A stretch of DNA of 64,000 bases from Metarhizium brunneum (Eukaryota; Ascomycota; Sordariomycetes; Hypocreales; Clavicipitaceae): NCBI RefSeq assembly GCF_013426205.1, contig NC_089422.1, positions 6,599,001-6,663,000 of the forward strand. Direction: 5' to 3'. A program made the translations under genes and the position numbers. The notes beneath the pieces are model-generated. The model did no database searches, had not been told where the DNA came from, and worked only from the letters and a program-made list of their open reading frames with translations. Below are positions 10,025-22,259 of this stretch, one piece after another. The number at the start of each line of letters is the position of its first letter. Within the stretch, counting starts at the first letter, position 1.

Positions 10025-12420
10025 ATGCTGTCGACGACCAACATGAAGCGTTTTGGCAAAGGACTAGTAAGTCATCTTGCCCGACTCCCTTGATTGACCA
10101 CCCATGGCCCCATGGCCCCATGACCTCATCCTCATGCGTCTGTGTGATGGATTTGGATTTGGGTTGGGCTTCGCTTTGGGCCACGGCGTCGCCATTCCAT
10201 CTGTATCAATTATACGCCATGGCGCAGTGTGCTAACACGCGCTGCTCACCCCTCCCAACAGCTCGCGCGAGGCAAGGATGCCAGCAAATCCTCCAAGAAG
10301 AATAAGGATTCCAAGGATGGCACGTCGTCCCCTTCGTCCCGAGACTCGTCGAACCAGTCTCCTGTCCTTACGCCCACCTCCTCCTCCACCACGCTCAACG
10401 ACATCCGCAATAAGCCTTTACCATCCAGCACCACCGGACACGGCGACCATGGAGTTCCAAATCAGTCGTCAAATCCAGGCCAGCAAGGCAATGTTCCCGA
10501 TCGATTTGGCCCCATGGGTGGTGCTTCGAGTCCAAACGGTGGCAATGCCAATGCTAGATTACCCCCCACCGTTGTCATCAGCCCAACCCCAGGAGTAAGT
10601 AGAATTATTCTGATGGCTCGCGGTGCAATTGATGGTACTCTTTGATGTTGACACCCCGGCAGCATATCCCTCCCCCTGGAGCCGCCGAAACTATGCCTCA
10701 CGACCTGGCACCACCCAAGGCGGGCCAGAAGTCACTGATGATCCATCGAGGCATTGACAACCGCGACGCCATTCCCGAAGGTCTGCGAACCCCCAAACGC
10801 CAGCACTCGTCTCGATTCGACATCTCGGCTCACCGGGAACTGGAAAAACTACCGGGCTTCCACGAAGTTCCTCCTAATAGGAGACAAGAGCTTTTCATGC
10901 AAAAGATTGACCAATGCAACGTCATCTTTGATTTCAACGATGCCAGCGGAGACATGAAAGCCAAGGAGATCAAGCGCCTGGCATTACACGAGTTGCTTGA
11001 CTATGTTGCCAACAACAGGCAAGTCATCACGGAACCCATGTATCCGAGAGTCGTCGACATGTTCGCCAAGAACTTGTTCCGACCCATCCCTCCCCCGATG
11101 AACCCACAGGGCGAGGCGTTCGACCCAGAGGAAGATGAGCCCGTCTTGGAGGTCGCTTGGCCGCATATTCAGGTAGTCTATGAGTTCTTCCTCCGCTTTA
11201 TAGAGAGCCAAGATTTCAACACCAACATTGCCAAAGCCTACATTGACCACAGCTTTGTCCTACAACTTCTCGACTTGTTTGATTCCGAGGATCCTCGAGA
11301 ACGAGACTTCCTAAAGACGACCCTTCATCGTATTTATGGTAAATTCCTCAACCTCCGATCTTTCATCCGCCGATCCATCAACAATGTCTTCTTCCAATTT
11401 ACGTACGAGACGGAGCGCTTCAACGGCATTGCCGAACTACTCGAGATTTTGGGATCTATTATCAACGGCTTTGCCCTGCCACTAAAGGAAGAACACAAGA
11501 TCTTCCTGACCCGCGTCTTGCTTCCTTTGCACAAGCCTAAGAGCTTGAGCATGTACCATCCGCAGCTGGCCTACTGTATTGTACAATTTTTGGAGAAAGA
11601 TGCGTCTCTTACTGAAGATGTATGTGGCCTATTATTCGTCTCCTTGTGCTACTGACATGTAGACTAATGCGTGTGTTTACTCTCCAGGTTGTTCTTGGCC
11701 TACTTCGATACTGGCCTAAAGTCAATAGCACCAAAGAAGTCATGTTTCTGAACGAGGTTGAAGACATTTTCGAAGTCATGGACCCGGCCGAATTCGCCAA
11801 GGTCCAGGAACCGCTGTTCCATCAACTCGCCAAGTCCGTGGCCAGCCCTCACTTCCAGGTCGCAGAACGCGCGCTTTACTTCTGGAACAACGAGTACTTC
11901 TGCAATCTTGTCAGTGACAACGTGGAAATAATTCTGCCCATTATGTTTGCGCCGCTCTACGAGAATTCTAAGGGTCACTGGAATAGGTATGAACCATTGA
12001 TTGGGGAGGCGTACTATATTGCCTTGTTTTTGTTTTTATGCTAATCACCCTGCCAGGACGATTCACGGAATGGTTTATAATGCTATGAAGCTATTCATGG
12101 AAATCAACCCTCAGCTGTTTGATGATTGCTCTCACGACTACACCGAGCAGCAAAATAGTGCAGCTGAGCGCGAGGCACTCCGAGAACGCAAGTGGGCTGC
12201 CTTAGCAGAGAAGGCTGATCAGCGACGAGTATCTGGCGGTGTTTCTGATGCCCCTTCACGACCGCAAGTTGGCGGGGTTTTGTCAAGGGTGGATGAAGTA
12301 GACCCTGTTACCGAGGATAACCAGAAGCGGCTTGATTCACTTAAGCTACAGGATGCTGCCGGTAGACGGCCTGGTGGCCACGAACGACAGAACTCTCAGA
12401 GCTCTGCTCGAAGCAGATGA
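10025..12420 (+). CDS. rts1: Protein phosphatase 2A regulatory subunit B56 (Rts1-like)
   Basis: Regulatory B' subunit that directs the PP2A holoenzyme to substrates; yeast Rts1 acts in stress response, septins and centromeric cohesion. From the ATG at 10043 the exons are 10043-10066, 10262-10594, 10663-11619, 11688-11986 and 12057-12420 (658 aa). An in-frame ATG at 10025 would add six residues, so the start is uncertain between the two. Residues 1-170 are Ser/Pro/Lys-rich and disordered. The conserved HEAT-like B56 core follows: [84 protein letters not shown], and [15 protein letters not shown]. The tail ([15 protein letters not shown]) is low in complexity. The first coding exon is only 24-42 nt. 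Length and domain order are normal for the fungal family. Confidence 0.95.
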
Positions 12421-13305
12421 TCATCCCGTTTCCCGGTCATATTTCTGCAAGAACATCCTGCCTTCGCCATCTAAAAGATCAGTTGATATCGCGATGGCCA
12501 TATATCGCGGGAAATCTGGTAATTTTCCATGGAAAATTACATTGCCTTAGCTGATATACCTGGAGATGATGCTACGGTAGTTTCCTGGGGCATACCAACA
12601 ACACGAACAGAACTTGATGGGGGCAGTTGCATGCTGCCCCTTCCTCTTTTACGGCTATCATGACACATTTTGCAACATATTTATCCGGCTTTGTCCTTTG
12701 TTCCGGTGATTGTGCGGACATTAATTCGTTCTACGGTGCGCCTTCTCCCAATCAACTACCAGAAAAGGGACGTCCCTAGGGGATTGGGGGATTGCAGGGC
12801 TCCTTTTATTACTTTATTTTTTTCTTACACTTTTTTCCACATTTGCAAATTGGATCCATGGTTGAGTGGAACAAAAGAAAAGCGCTTGAGAATTTGCATC
12901 AAACTGGCATGTTTGGCATTGTTCTCGCATTTTTGCCTCTGTTTTATTTCGATCTTCTGACTTTGTGTCGGGAAAAAGTGATTGGAAGCACATGAGGCGT
13001 GAGGAGTTGTGCCAAAACACCCTTGTTCGGATGGGGAAAGCAAAGGGGCGCAGGAAATGTAGGTAGCACGGAGAAGTGTAGGCTGTGGGTGGCTGGCTTC
13101 GTTGCTATTTTGTAGACGGCTGGTGATATTCCAATAGACTTTTCCTACCTGTTATTGTGAGGACTATGTTGTGCTTTTGATGACATTGTTCACCACTGTT
13201 GAGAATTCTTATTCTGCACCGTGTGGGCTATTTTATTGTTGAATCGTGACAAGGCACAATGTCACCGGATCTATCTATATTGATCATCATCCTCGGGATT
13301 TGGCA
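12421..13305. other. Convergent intergenic region
   Basis: This lies between the stop codons of the B56 gene (plus) and the CID/RS gene (minus), so it holds both 3' flanks. It is AT-richer than the genes, with T-runs near 12810-12840. No gene is visible. Confidence 0.6.
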
Positions 13306-14940
13306 CTATCTCCCTCTATTGTAGCCCCTTCCACCGCCTCGGTAGTATCCCCGTCCCCGGCCTCTAAACCCGTCATATCCCCCCCGTTGATTATAATTGT
13401 TATATTGTGCTTGGGCTTGGGCTGTTGGTGGAGGTGGCGGGGGAGCTTGCCCGTTCCACACACCCATCATCTGAGCTGCAAAGGCAGGATCTGGCACCCA
13501 ACCTTGTGGAGGGAGGGGAGGAGGCGGTGGCGGCCAGGGACCTGTGTATCCTGCCGGTAGGGGAGGTATGGGCATGTTGAATGGCATATTGGGGTTGGCG
13601 GTTGGCTGGGGAGATGGTTTCGGAGAGCCGCGATGGGGACTGCTGCTGTAGGATCTGCGGCGGCTGCGGGTTCGTGACCGTGATCGCGAGCGTGAGCGCG
13701 AGCGCGAGGCTGATCGGGGTGTGTAGCTTCTGCTGCGGCTGCGGCTGCGGCTGCGGCTTCTGGAAGGTGACATGCGCCTGCGTTTGAAGGATCGTGATGA
13801 AGAGCGGCGGCTGCGCGAATAGCTGCGCGCTGAAGATGGAGACTCGGATCGACCTCTTTGTTTGCCTTTTCTGCGGTCCTTCATTCGTTCGCAGAACCGT
13901 CTGGACCAGCCGTAGTACGTTTCTCCGCCAATGACTTCACCCGTGATTTCATCCAATACGATCCTCTCGCCCATTTCATTCACGTCGATGTGCGCGTCGT
14001 CTGGTCTTCTGTCGCGGGAGAAGATTCTCTCCGCATCGGAAAGCAACGCCTTTACCGCAGCTGTGACGACATTGTCCGCCGGCCCTGGGGCGAGTTGAAT
14101 TGGACGAATGAGATCTGGGAGCATTGGTTTTGTGGAATTCGGCACCAGGTGAGGCAGCCACGTGGCTGCCGGTAAATCGTACCATGCTGTCGATGTGTCG
14201 CCGTGGAAAGATGGCAGTATGAAGGGCGCCTCCTTGGCGAGTTTGAGAGACGTATTGACCGGTTCTGGGGTTGCGGAGACGGTCGACCCGGCGAGGGCTT
14301 CTTCAAGTTTGGGGATCACAGCATCGGAAGTGTATTGTTTTGATTTCCATATGGAAACGAGGTTTTGTAGCTTCTTGATGTGTTTCGGACATTTCTCGAA
14401 TGAGGCGGCAGCGCTGATTAGCGGAGGGAGGTACGCTTCCACGGTGGTACGGAAGTCTTGGTTTCCCTGGCGCGCAGCGTGGTACAGCACGTCGTTGACA
14501 ATGTAGAGTACGTGTAGACGGCGGCGTTTTGTGCTGGGACGAGGGTGTGCCGCGTCATCGACTTGTGCGTTTGACAGGGCGACGAGATACTTTGCAAGAG
14601 CGGTGCTTCGACCACTAGAGTGGATTATGTTGCTGAGGATGTAGTCTTTGCAGGTCTGTATGGCGATTTCAAGAGACACGATTTTAGCATGGCTACGAGG
14701 AAAGCACCGAGAAACAGTTTTTCTCTTTGTTTTATCCGCCTACACGAGGGCGGGGACAAAAAACTTCTCGAAGGGTGGCTTAGTGCAAACCTGGACATTG
14801 GGGCGGGAGCACTGCGTCAGTGTTGAAGTGACTTGTTGAAAGAAAGTGTCGACTGAGGGACGGCTGATGGATGCTGGGTCGGCGCGGAAGAGAGATGCTG
14901 ATAGGGCAGCTTTGGCGATGGTTAGTTCGGGAGTCGCCAT
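13306..14940 (-). CDS. CID-domain, RS- and RGG-rich RNA-processing protein (CHERP-like)
   Basis: Exons 14940-14791 and 14655-13306 give 499 aa. The intron (14790-14656) joins ...CSRPNVQ to TCKDYILSNII in phase 0. I choose the acceptor CATACAG over two upstream AGs because it gives a continuous CID fold. About residues 1-160 look like a CID (RNA polymerase II CTD-interacting) domain, with LAKYLVALS, RRRLHVLYIVNDVLYHA and HIKKLQNLVSIWKSKQY. Around residue 280 a strongly basic Arg-Ser repeat tract begins (RSRSRSRSRS). It is followed by a Pro-rich segment with PPPPPP runs and a C-terminal Gly-Arg-Tyr tail (RGRGRGYYRGGGRGYNRGR). The combination resembles CHERP-type proteins that associate with U2 snRNP. 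A role in pre-mRNA processing is inferred from these domains. Confidence 0.8.
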
Positions 14941-15507
14941 GGTGTGCGGGGAGTTGGTGGATGGCGAAGTCGACGATGAAGCTTGAAATGGGACGTTGGG
15001 AGCTGGCAGCTTTACGATGGTGTTTTCGGTCTTGTAGCTTGACGGTGGTTTGACCAATGAGGTACTGGTTTGTGGGGCGTGGCCTGATTCCAGTTGTAGG
15101 AGATATGGTGCAAAATTTTGCGGTTTTCTCATCAAGGTCGGGTAGTAGAGGGGTTGGTTGATTGCTAGATTCTTGGTAAATGAGCAATGTCTTTATTGAG
15201 CCGATTTGGGCCGCCATTGAAGCCAGGTAGTGTGAGCCGTCACTTGATATAATGGGAGGAGGAAAGTCGACGATCAGGAAACGTGTGGTCACGAATTCCC
15301 CCCTCTTCCCCCTTCCTATATGGAAGAAACTTAAAGAACTGAGAAATACTGGCAGAATAAGTGTTCATGTATAACTCAAAGGTGCAGCACGTATCATACA
15401 AGCTTCCCCCCTAGCCGATATTTCCAATACACAAAACAGCCAGTCTGCGATACGCCCCCTACGGCTATCTGACCGTCAACTGCCGCTTTACGCTCACGTC
15501 TTGTATG
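14941..15507. other. Intergenic region
   Basis: This holds the promoter of the minus-strand CID/RS gene and the 3' flank of the small minus-strand gene upstream of it. No additional gene or clear element is seen. Confidence 0.6.
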
Positions 15508-16088
15508 TTATGAAAACCGATCACCTTTCGGACTCCTATACGGTGTGGAACTCTCATATTTGCTCTTCTCCCGCGTCTGCTGCGACTCTGTCACCGCAGC
15601 ATGTCTTGTCGCAGCCGGATCATTGCCCGCCTCTTGGCTCGGCGAGCCAGCTGTGTCTGTGATGGCAGGGGCGCCGTTACCGTTGGTGACCGATGAAGAT
15701 GTCGACCCGGGGCCGGAATACTCTAGCGATCGAAGATCTTCCCTCTTCTTGCGCGCGGCTTGAAGCTTGGCCTGACGGTCGGCGTTGATTTCTCGTTTGG
15801 CAAAGTAGTATGCGCCTGCGCCGGCTGCAATTGGGAAAGACGAAATCTCGCGTTAGATGGTGTGCTAGTGGGTTATAATCGTGGGGGGAAAATCAAATGT
15901 TGAACCTTACCAACACAGAGGGAACCCCAGCCCAGCCTAAATGAAAGATGGTGTTAGTAGTTTTGCGAGGAAGCTCGGGAATCGGCGGACGGAACAAACC
16001 AGAAAGACTTAACCTATTGGCATAATGTTAATGCTGAATAGGAGGCGATTGGACAAGAGTCCGATAGGGCTTCGCTCACAGTATTCAT
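15508..16088 (-). CDS. Small conserved fungal protein, DUF4748-like, four exons
   Basis: No single long frame exists; the gene appears only after splicing. Exons are 16088-16080 (MNT), 16013-16000, 15936-15911 and 15824-15508, 366 nt in all, 121 aa. Every junction has GT/AG ends. Donors are GTGAGC, GTTTGT and GTAAGG; the second intron has a CTACTAAC branch site. The N-terminus is a short hydrophobic stretch (FWLGWGSLCVAGAGAYYFAKREINADRQAK). I recall WG...GAGAYYFAKxxINADR as the signature of DUF4748 proteins. The rest is hydrophilic, Ser/Thr/Glu-rich and probably disordered, ending TPYRSPKGDRFS. It may be a single-pass organellar membrane protein, but that is inference and its function is not known. 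The family name is from memory. Confidence 0.75.
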
Positions 16089-17495
16089 TTTGTGATTGAT
16101 TGATTGATCGATCGCGTGCGGTGTACGAAGTATATAGTATATAATGGTAACTGCCGAGGTGTTGATGTTGAACCTATGTTGCGGATCTTCAACGGCGCAG
16201 GTGGATTTGGACGCTTAACATTGTTAGCCACAGTGGCTGAGGCGGAGCTGGGCTTCGACGCCTAAACCTGGTCCGACAGCCGAAGCATCGGCGGCTTTGG
16301 GCAGGTCAAGCACGTGCGGCAGCTACCGGTAGGTAGGCACTTACACTTTCGGCATTTTACGGAGTGGTCATGCGTACTGTCAACTTTTCGAATTGAAGCC
16401 GAATGCACATCAAAGGTGGCTGTTGCAGCAACTGCCGGCCGCCGACCACCGAGGTACGGAGTACGAACCATGAGGCTCAGCTGCTTTGCTCGACATTTCC
16501 GGTTTGTTTCACCCTGCGTCTTTGCTCGGTGCATTTGCACGCTGCTTGGGGGGGCTAAAATGTCATGCGTGGCTCAAGCTCTCTCTGTGTTCCTTGCACC
16601 GCCAGGAAGCCCCGCCTCAGACATGCTAACCGTGGCGTTGGATCTTTTGGGCCTGTATCAACGGGTCAACCAACCCGTCATGACTGTTTTAGGCAGACCT
16701 TGACCTCGTGCTTGCTTGTTAATCGGAACATCCCCAGCAACCTTGTTGGTGAGTCCAGAGTTAGAACCGGACACTTTCAAAGCACCCTGCTGCGGCGGAG
16801 GCAGAAGCCCCAGTCAAGTCGTTTCACGAGCTCCGCCATCCGCACTGTACTGTGTCGCAGATGTCTCACCCGTTGCCACAGTGTCTACAGCCACAATCCA
16901 TGCCATTGATGACGATCCCCTCCACCGCCTCCAACTCCAGAGGGGGAGGGGGAAGGGAGAGGGCCAACTTGTTCTTGTCGACAAAGACCAAGACACGCAA
17001 GCCACCCAAATCGCCCATCGCCCATCGACCGTGCCGTTCTTCCAGCCAGCTGTTTATTCTTTTTTTTATCGACAACCGTCTACTTTGGCCGTTTGATAAT
17101 TTTGATCTAGTGTCCTGTGGCTGTTCAATGTTGACAACACAAAGACCGCGTGGCCTATCAGCGTGTTCCACTTCCAACGTCGACGTACTCCATCAACGAC
17201 CGCATCCCGTGTTGCCTACGACTCGTTTTGTTTGGCCGATAGCTTTTCTCCCTGTACCCGATTGCCTCAACTAAGGCATCTGAGTGAATCTGGCCATTGG
17301 CTCATCAAGGCAACGAAGCATTCGCATCTGTTCCCGCCCCAACTTACTTCAACGCAAAGCCAACCCCGCGGGCATGATTTAACGTTGGACCTTGCAAAGA
17401 ATGGGTGTACAAGGAGTTCACGCCCCAAACCCATGTCCCCATCACCACACCAGTATTGAAGTTGGCATTCGATGTCATCACATCATTCTCCTACC
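16089..17495. other. Divergent intergenic region
   Basis: This lies between the starts of the DUF4748-like gene (minus) and the 5-phosphatase gene (plus), so it is a shared promoter region. It carries one TACGGAGTA motif (16455-16463), and GATTGATTGATCGATCG near 16092. The last 500 bases are C-rich, like a long 5' leader. No gene is visible. Confidence 0.6.
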
Positions 17496-20400
17496 ATGGA
17501 GCCGCCGGGCAATGATGGGCCTGATGGTTCCTCTATCGTAAGTACAAGCCATCTTTGCATCTTGTGCGTACATAATTATTGCTTTCCTCTCTAACGCACC
17601 TAGAAACCTGTGTCTTCCCTCCTCGCACGGTTCGAGAATCTAAGTCAAACTGCTCCTCTCGTCCCTCCTCAAAATGCGCCTTCGAGGCCCATTTCTCCAG
17701 CCCCCAAGCCTGATAGATTACGAGCTTTCAAATTATCGCAAGATCCCCCTCCCTCTCCCAGTCCAGCGTCAGCGCTCGCAAGCTCCCTTGCAGCAGCTCC
17801 TCCAAAGACACCGGTTAAATCTCCTGCGAAACCAATACAGCTCCACGCGACAGAACCAAACACTCTTCGTGACGGAAGTCCTGCGCTAACACATACATCT
17901 ACGCGGCCACTGGTGGATGGCGCCAAGTCACCAGCCTTAACAATGCCTCCGCCGCCAGCTCTCAAAGTCCTGCCACCTCAATCTCCGCACAAAGCTCACT
18001 CTTCGGCTGTTATGTCTGCCAATCAATCGCCATTTTTAGATCCGACGACTGCTACATCGCAAGAGCTCCCAGGCGCTTCACCAATACCCATTAAGCTACC
18101 CAGTCGACCTATCACCCCGATTCATCCTCTCTCTGCTCCCCGTTCGCCTCGCTTGACTTCGACACAGCCTCCATCACCACCTCCTCCAAGACGGTCTGTC
18201 GAAATAAGGCGGGAACCGAAGCAACCTCCGCCGCCGCCAGCTCCTCGTCTCGACAAGTCCAGAAAAACGACACCGGTTTCATCGAGTCTTCCGGATACGC
18301 GCAAGATCAGCACGTCCAGCAAAGGCAACATTGTTGACGAGACGTCTCCCTTCAACAGCCCACCAGCCAGTCCGGAAAAAACTGACGGAGACGAGAGTGC
18401 TCCTGAGCTACCCATGCGACCAAGAGCAGAACCCAACAAGGACCTTGTCTCCAGACCTAAGCCTGTTGTAGGTGCGGCTTTTGAGCTGCCACCGGTACAT
18501 CATTCTATAGCAGTCAGGAGAACAGAACGTGATCCGATCGTGAATGGAACCACCAAGCCATCTCTCATAACGCAACACCCTATAGATGATCGATTCGCCC
18601 ACTCTCCCAAACGATCGACTAGCGACCTGACGACGATGACATACGGCGCCAACAGCTACAGCTCAGACAAACCGCCCCCGAAACCACCTAGACCAACTCA
18701 GCAGCGAACTTCTGCCACGCCGGATATCTTATCCAGCTCTGCACCAGCTGGACGGTCCCAGCAGCAGCAGCAGCAGCAGCAGCCGCAATTGACCACTCAC
18801 CAGTTTCCTGCGCCACCTACCCGAAATCATGTGCCCGTAAAGACGGTTGGCCGGTCCGCGGATAAGGAGGTGCCTGATCCGCGAGCGCTCATGCTGCCTC
18901 CGCCATCAATATCGGCCAGTCGCCCAACGCCCCGTAGTATTGAGCCTGAGCCTGCAGCAAGTACAGAGCCAGCTGCACATGTAACGGCGTTTCCGGACTG
19001 CTCAAATGTAAATCGAAAACCACCACATGCCAAAAAGGGCTGCCATGAGATCCAGACCAAGTATGATCCTAGAATATTCGACGTTTGTGGTGACCTGGCC
19101 TGTACCAGTGGCCAATTGACGAGAGTTTGGAATATCCGAGATGGAGAGCAGATTATGAGTCTTGCTCACACCGAAGGAGTCAGGGCAACTGCAGTTTTGT
19201 TCAAGCCAGCCGCCGACCCAGACCACGAAGGAGGCTTCATATGGATCGGTACCAATATGGGCGAGCTCATGGAGGTCGAGGTGGCCACGCAACGGATTAC
19301 TGAAGTAAGGGCAGGTGTGCACGGCAAGGCGGAGATCACGAAATTATACCGACACTACAACCAACTATGGTCACTAGACGAAGGAGGCACACTGAATCTT
19401 TGGCCTGGTGACAATGATGGTGTTCCGAACCTGAAAAGCCATCCCATTATTCAGCCAAGCAGGCTTCCAAAAGGTGCCACCTTCTCCATGGTGGTTGGTA
19501 GCGAACTATGGCACGCAACTGGCAAAGCGATTCGGGTGTTTGAGCCTTCAACTGACGGGTCCAGGCCCTTTCAGGTGTTGGTTCGACCTTTGACCGCTGA
19601 CGGTTGTGGCGATGTTAGTGCCGGAACCTTACTCAGTTCAATGCCTGGCAAGGTGTACTTTGGTCATATGGACGGAAAAGTGAGTATTTTTTCGTCATCG
19701 GACTACACTTGTCAAATGATCTTGAATGTTAGTTCCTGGAAGATCAATGGACTTGCCGGTGTGGGACATAATATTTGGGCAGCCTACAACACGGGCAAGA
19801 TTTGTGTATACGACACTACCGAGCAGCCCTGGACTCTGAAGAAGGAGTGGCAGGCGCACGATCAATCAGTCTTGAAGATGAAGATGGACCCATCGAGTGC
19901 CTACCGTATAGATCAGCTGCAAGTTGCATCTCTTGGCACTGATAGCAAAGTCAGGTTGTGGGACGGTATGCTGCAGGACACCTGGCTGGAAGATGACATC
20001 AAGTCTAAAGACATCGACTATTGCGAGTTTGAAGAAATCAAAGCCATGGTTTTCACATGGAACGCTGGAGCATCAACCCCCCATAGCCTCCGATATTCGA
20101 AAGGCGACGGCGACTCTACCTTCTTCCAGGATCTGCTGCGGTCGAGCGGGTCTCCCGATATTCTTATTTTTGGATTCCAAGAGCTAGTTGATTTGGAAGA
20201 CAAGACGGCTACAGCCAAGCGGCTTCTCAAATCCAAGAAGAAGGAAGGGACCGAGCAAGAACGCATGAGTCATCAATATCGCGACTGGAGAGACTTTTTA
20301 CTCAAGACATTGGACGACTACATGCCTGGCGATGACTTGTACCATCTTCTCCAATCATCGCCTTTAGTGGGATTATTTACTTGCGTGTTTGTAAAATCGA

Positions 20401-21335
20401 CTATTAGGGACAGGATCCGAGACCTAAGCGCAGCAGAGGTCAAGCGAGGCATGGGGGGCCTACACGGAAATAAAGGTGCCATTGCGATCCGATTCCGAGT
20501 GGATGATACTTCGCTCTGTTTCATCAACTGCCATCTGGCAGCTGGACAATCGCAAGCAAACTCGCGTCACAACGATATTGCTGCGATTCTGGAGGCGAAT
20601 TTGTTTCCGACCGAATTGGATCCAGAAACGCGACTGGACACATTCACAGGCGGGGGTGATGGCTCCATGATTCTTGACCATGAGCTTTGCATTCTAAATG
20701 GTGACCTCAACTACCGTATTGATACCATGTCTCGTGATACCGTGGTTAAGGCGGTTAAGCAGCAGCAGCTCGCCAAGTTACTTGACCGTGACCAGCTCCT
20801 GGTGGCACGACGTCGCAACGCTGCCTTTCGCCTGCGTGCGTTTGAAGAGCTTCCCATAACATTTTCGCCGACCTACAAGTACGATGTCGGCACAGATACG
20901 TATGATACCAGTGAGAAGAGACGAAGTCCAGCCTGGTGCGATCGTTTGCTCTTCCGAGGACAGGGACGGGTACGCCAACTGGATTACAAGAGACACGAAG
21001 TGCGAGCCAGCGATCATCGACCTGTTACGGGAAGTTTCCGCCTCTGGGTGAAGAAGGTTGATGGCGCAGGGAGGGCCAGGGCTTGGATGGAGAGCCAGGG
21101 ACGATTTGAGAGTGTGCGAGCACAAGTCATGGCCAATGAAAAGTGAGTTACTCACCGTGTTGGCAACAACAGAGTGGCCACCAAGGAACATGGATTTATG
21201 CTAACCTATCTTAGAATGGCTTACCTTGCACACTACTGCGGATTCGACGAGGCAACAAGCCGGGCACTAATAGAAGAGAAATCATCACGAAAAGTACACC
21301 GGAGCCCCAGTAGGAATAGGGGCGGCGGCTATTAG
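17496..21335 (+). CDS. WD40-containing type II inositol polyphosphate 5-phosphatase
   Basis: Predicted to remove the 5-phosphate from phosphoinositides or soluble inositol phosphates. Exons 17496-17537, 17604-21142 and 21215-21335 give 1233 aa. About residues 1-460 are disordered, Pro/Ser-rich, with PPxPP clusters and eight consecutive Gln (CAG repeat, 18759-18782). About 460-820 form a WD40-like propeller (DLACTSGQLTRVWNI, IWIGTNMGELMEVEV, GTDSKVRLWDG). From about 826 comes the catalytic EEP fold: FTWNAGAS, IFGFQELVDL, GNKGAIAIRF, NGDLNYRI, SPAWCDRLLF and SDHRPVTG, so the metal-binding Glu, Asn/Asp and the catalytic Asp-His are all present. The last exon supplies the final 40 residues, ending in a basic RNRGGGY tail. 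An N-terminal propeller with a C-terminal 5-phosphatase resembles plant 5PTase12-14 rather than Sac1-containing synaptojanins. Substrate and site of action are not determined. Confidence 0.93.
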
Positions 21336-22259
21336 AGCAGGCACGTATATTTGGCGCATTGAATTTTTTTAATCCTCATGGCAGGCGGGCATATCCAGCG
21401 TAGCGTCGAGACGAATCTTTACGGACAAATGGTGGTTAGCGAGACCGGGACAGCGTACCGTCAAAACGCAATAGAAGGAGGGACGGGCGTTAACGGGGCT
21501 TACGAATGATTTTGACGAATGGGTGGTTTAACGTGAGGTGGGAATGGCTACCTAGGTATATAGGTATATAATTGATGCCAAGATAAGATAGACTTGGTAA
21601 CGCCCAACTGATGGCATCGAGCATGATGACTGTAAGCTCACGTGGACATGAAAAATACTTAGTTTGTCATTCAAATGAGAAGACGACCAACTTTTTGAAT
21701 GAAGCCGGCAGGGTCCGTGTAGTTTGGAACAAGTTGGCTATTAGACGTTGAGGAGCCGACGGAGTTGCAAGTGGGAAAGGCTTCCGAACAAAAACTCAAT
21801 GCGAGGTGGCTGACGGAGGTACTCGGTAGTTCCACTGACAGCAACGGCACTCGCCCCATTCATACCGGCTCTGGCCAATTACACAGGAGGATGACCCTGA
21901 CAAGCCCCTTGGCTTCGGTGCTAATTTAGGTGGCAGCTCCAGTCTCAATATCAAATCATGAATCTCACTACTCGGTAGATCCGATAAACTACTATTTCCA
22001 ACCGAACTCTTTCTTTTCCTCTGGTCTGCTCTTGACTAACGGATAAAGGAATTTTACCACTTGACACAGAGAAACCGAAAGACTTGGCAGCGACGCTTGC
22101 ACGCCTCAATCGCAGGCGGACCAGGAGATTGATAGCAGTGGGGCAAGGGGAACATTGAAAGGAAAGGGGACGGACATCTGGAGAGCAGAGTCAGGAGACG
22201 ATCATCACCACAATCTCACCAGACTCGACGAAAAACACACCAGGTGGCAAGTCGCCGAC
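21336..22259. other. Intergenic region upstream of the Sec14-like gene
   Basis: No independent gene is visible. The in-frame ATG at 22155 could extend the Sec14-like protein by 35 residues. A short AT repeat with TACCTAGGTATATAGGTATAT lies near 21550-21570. Confidence 0.55.
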
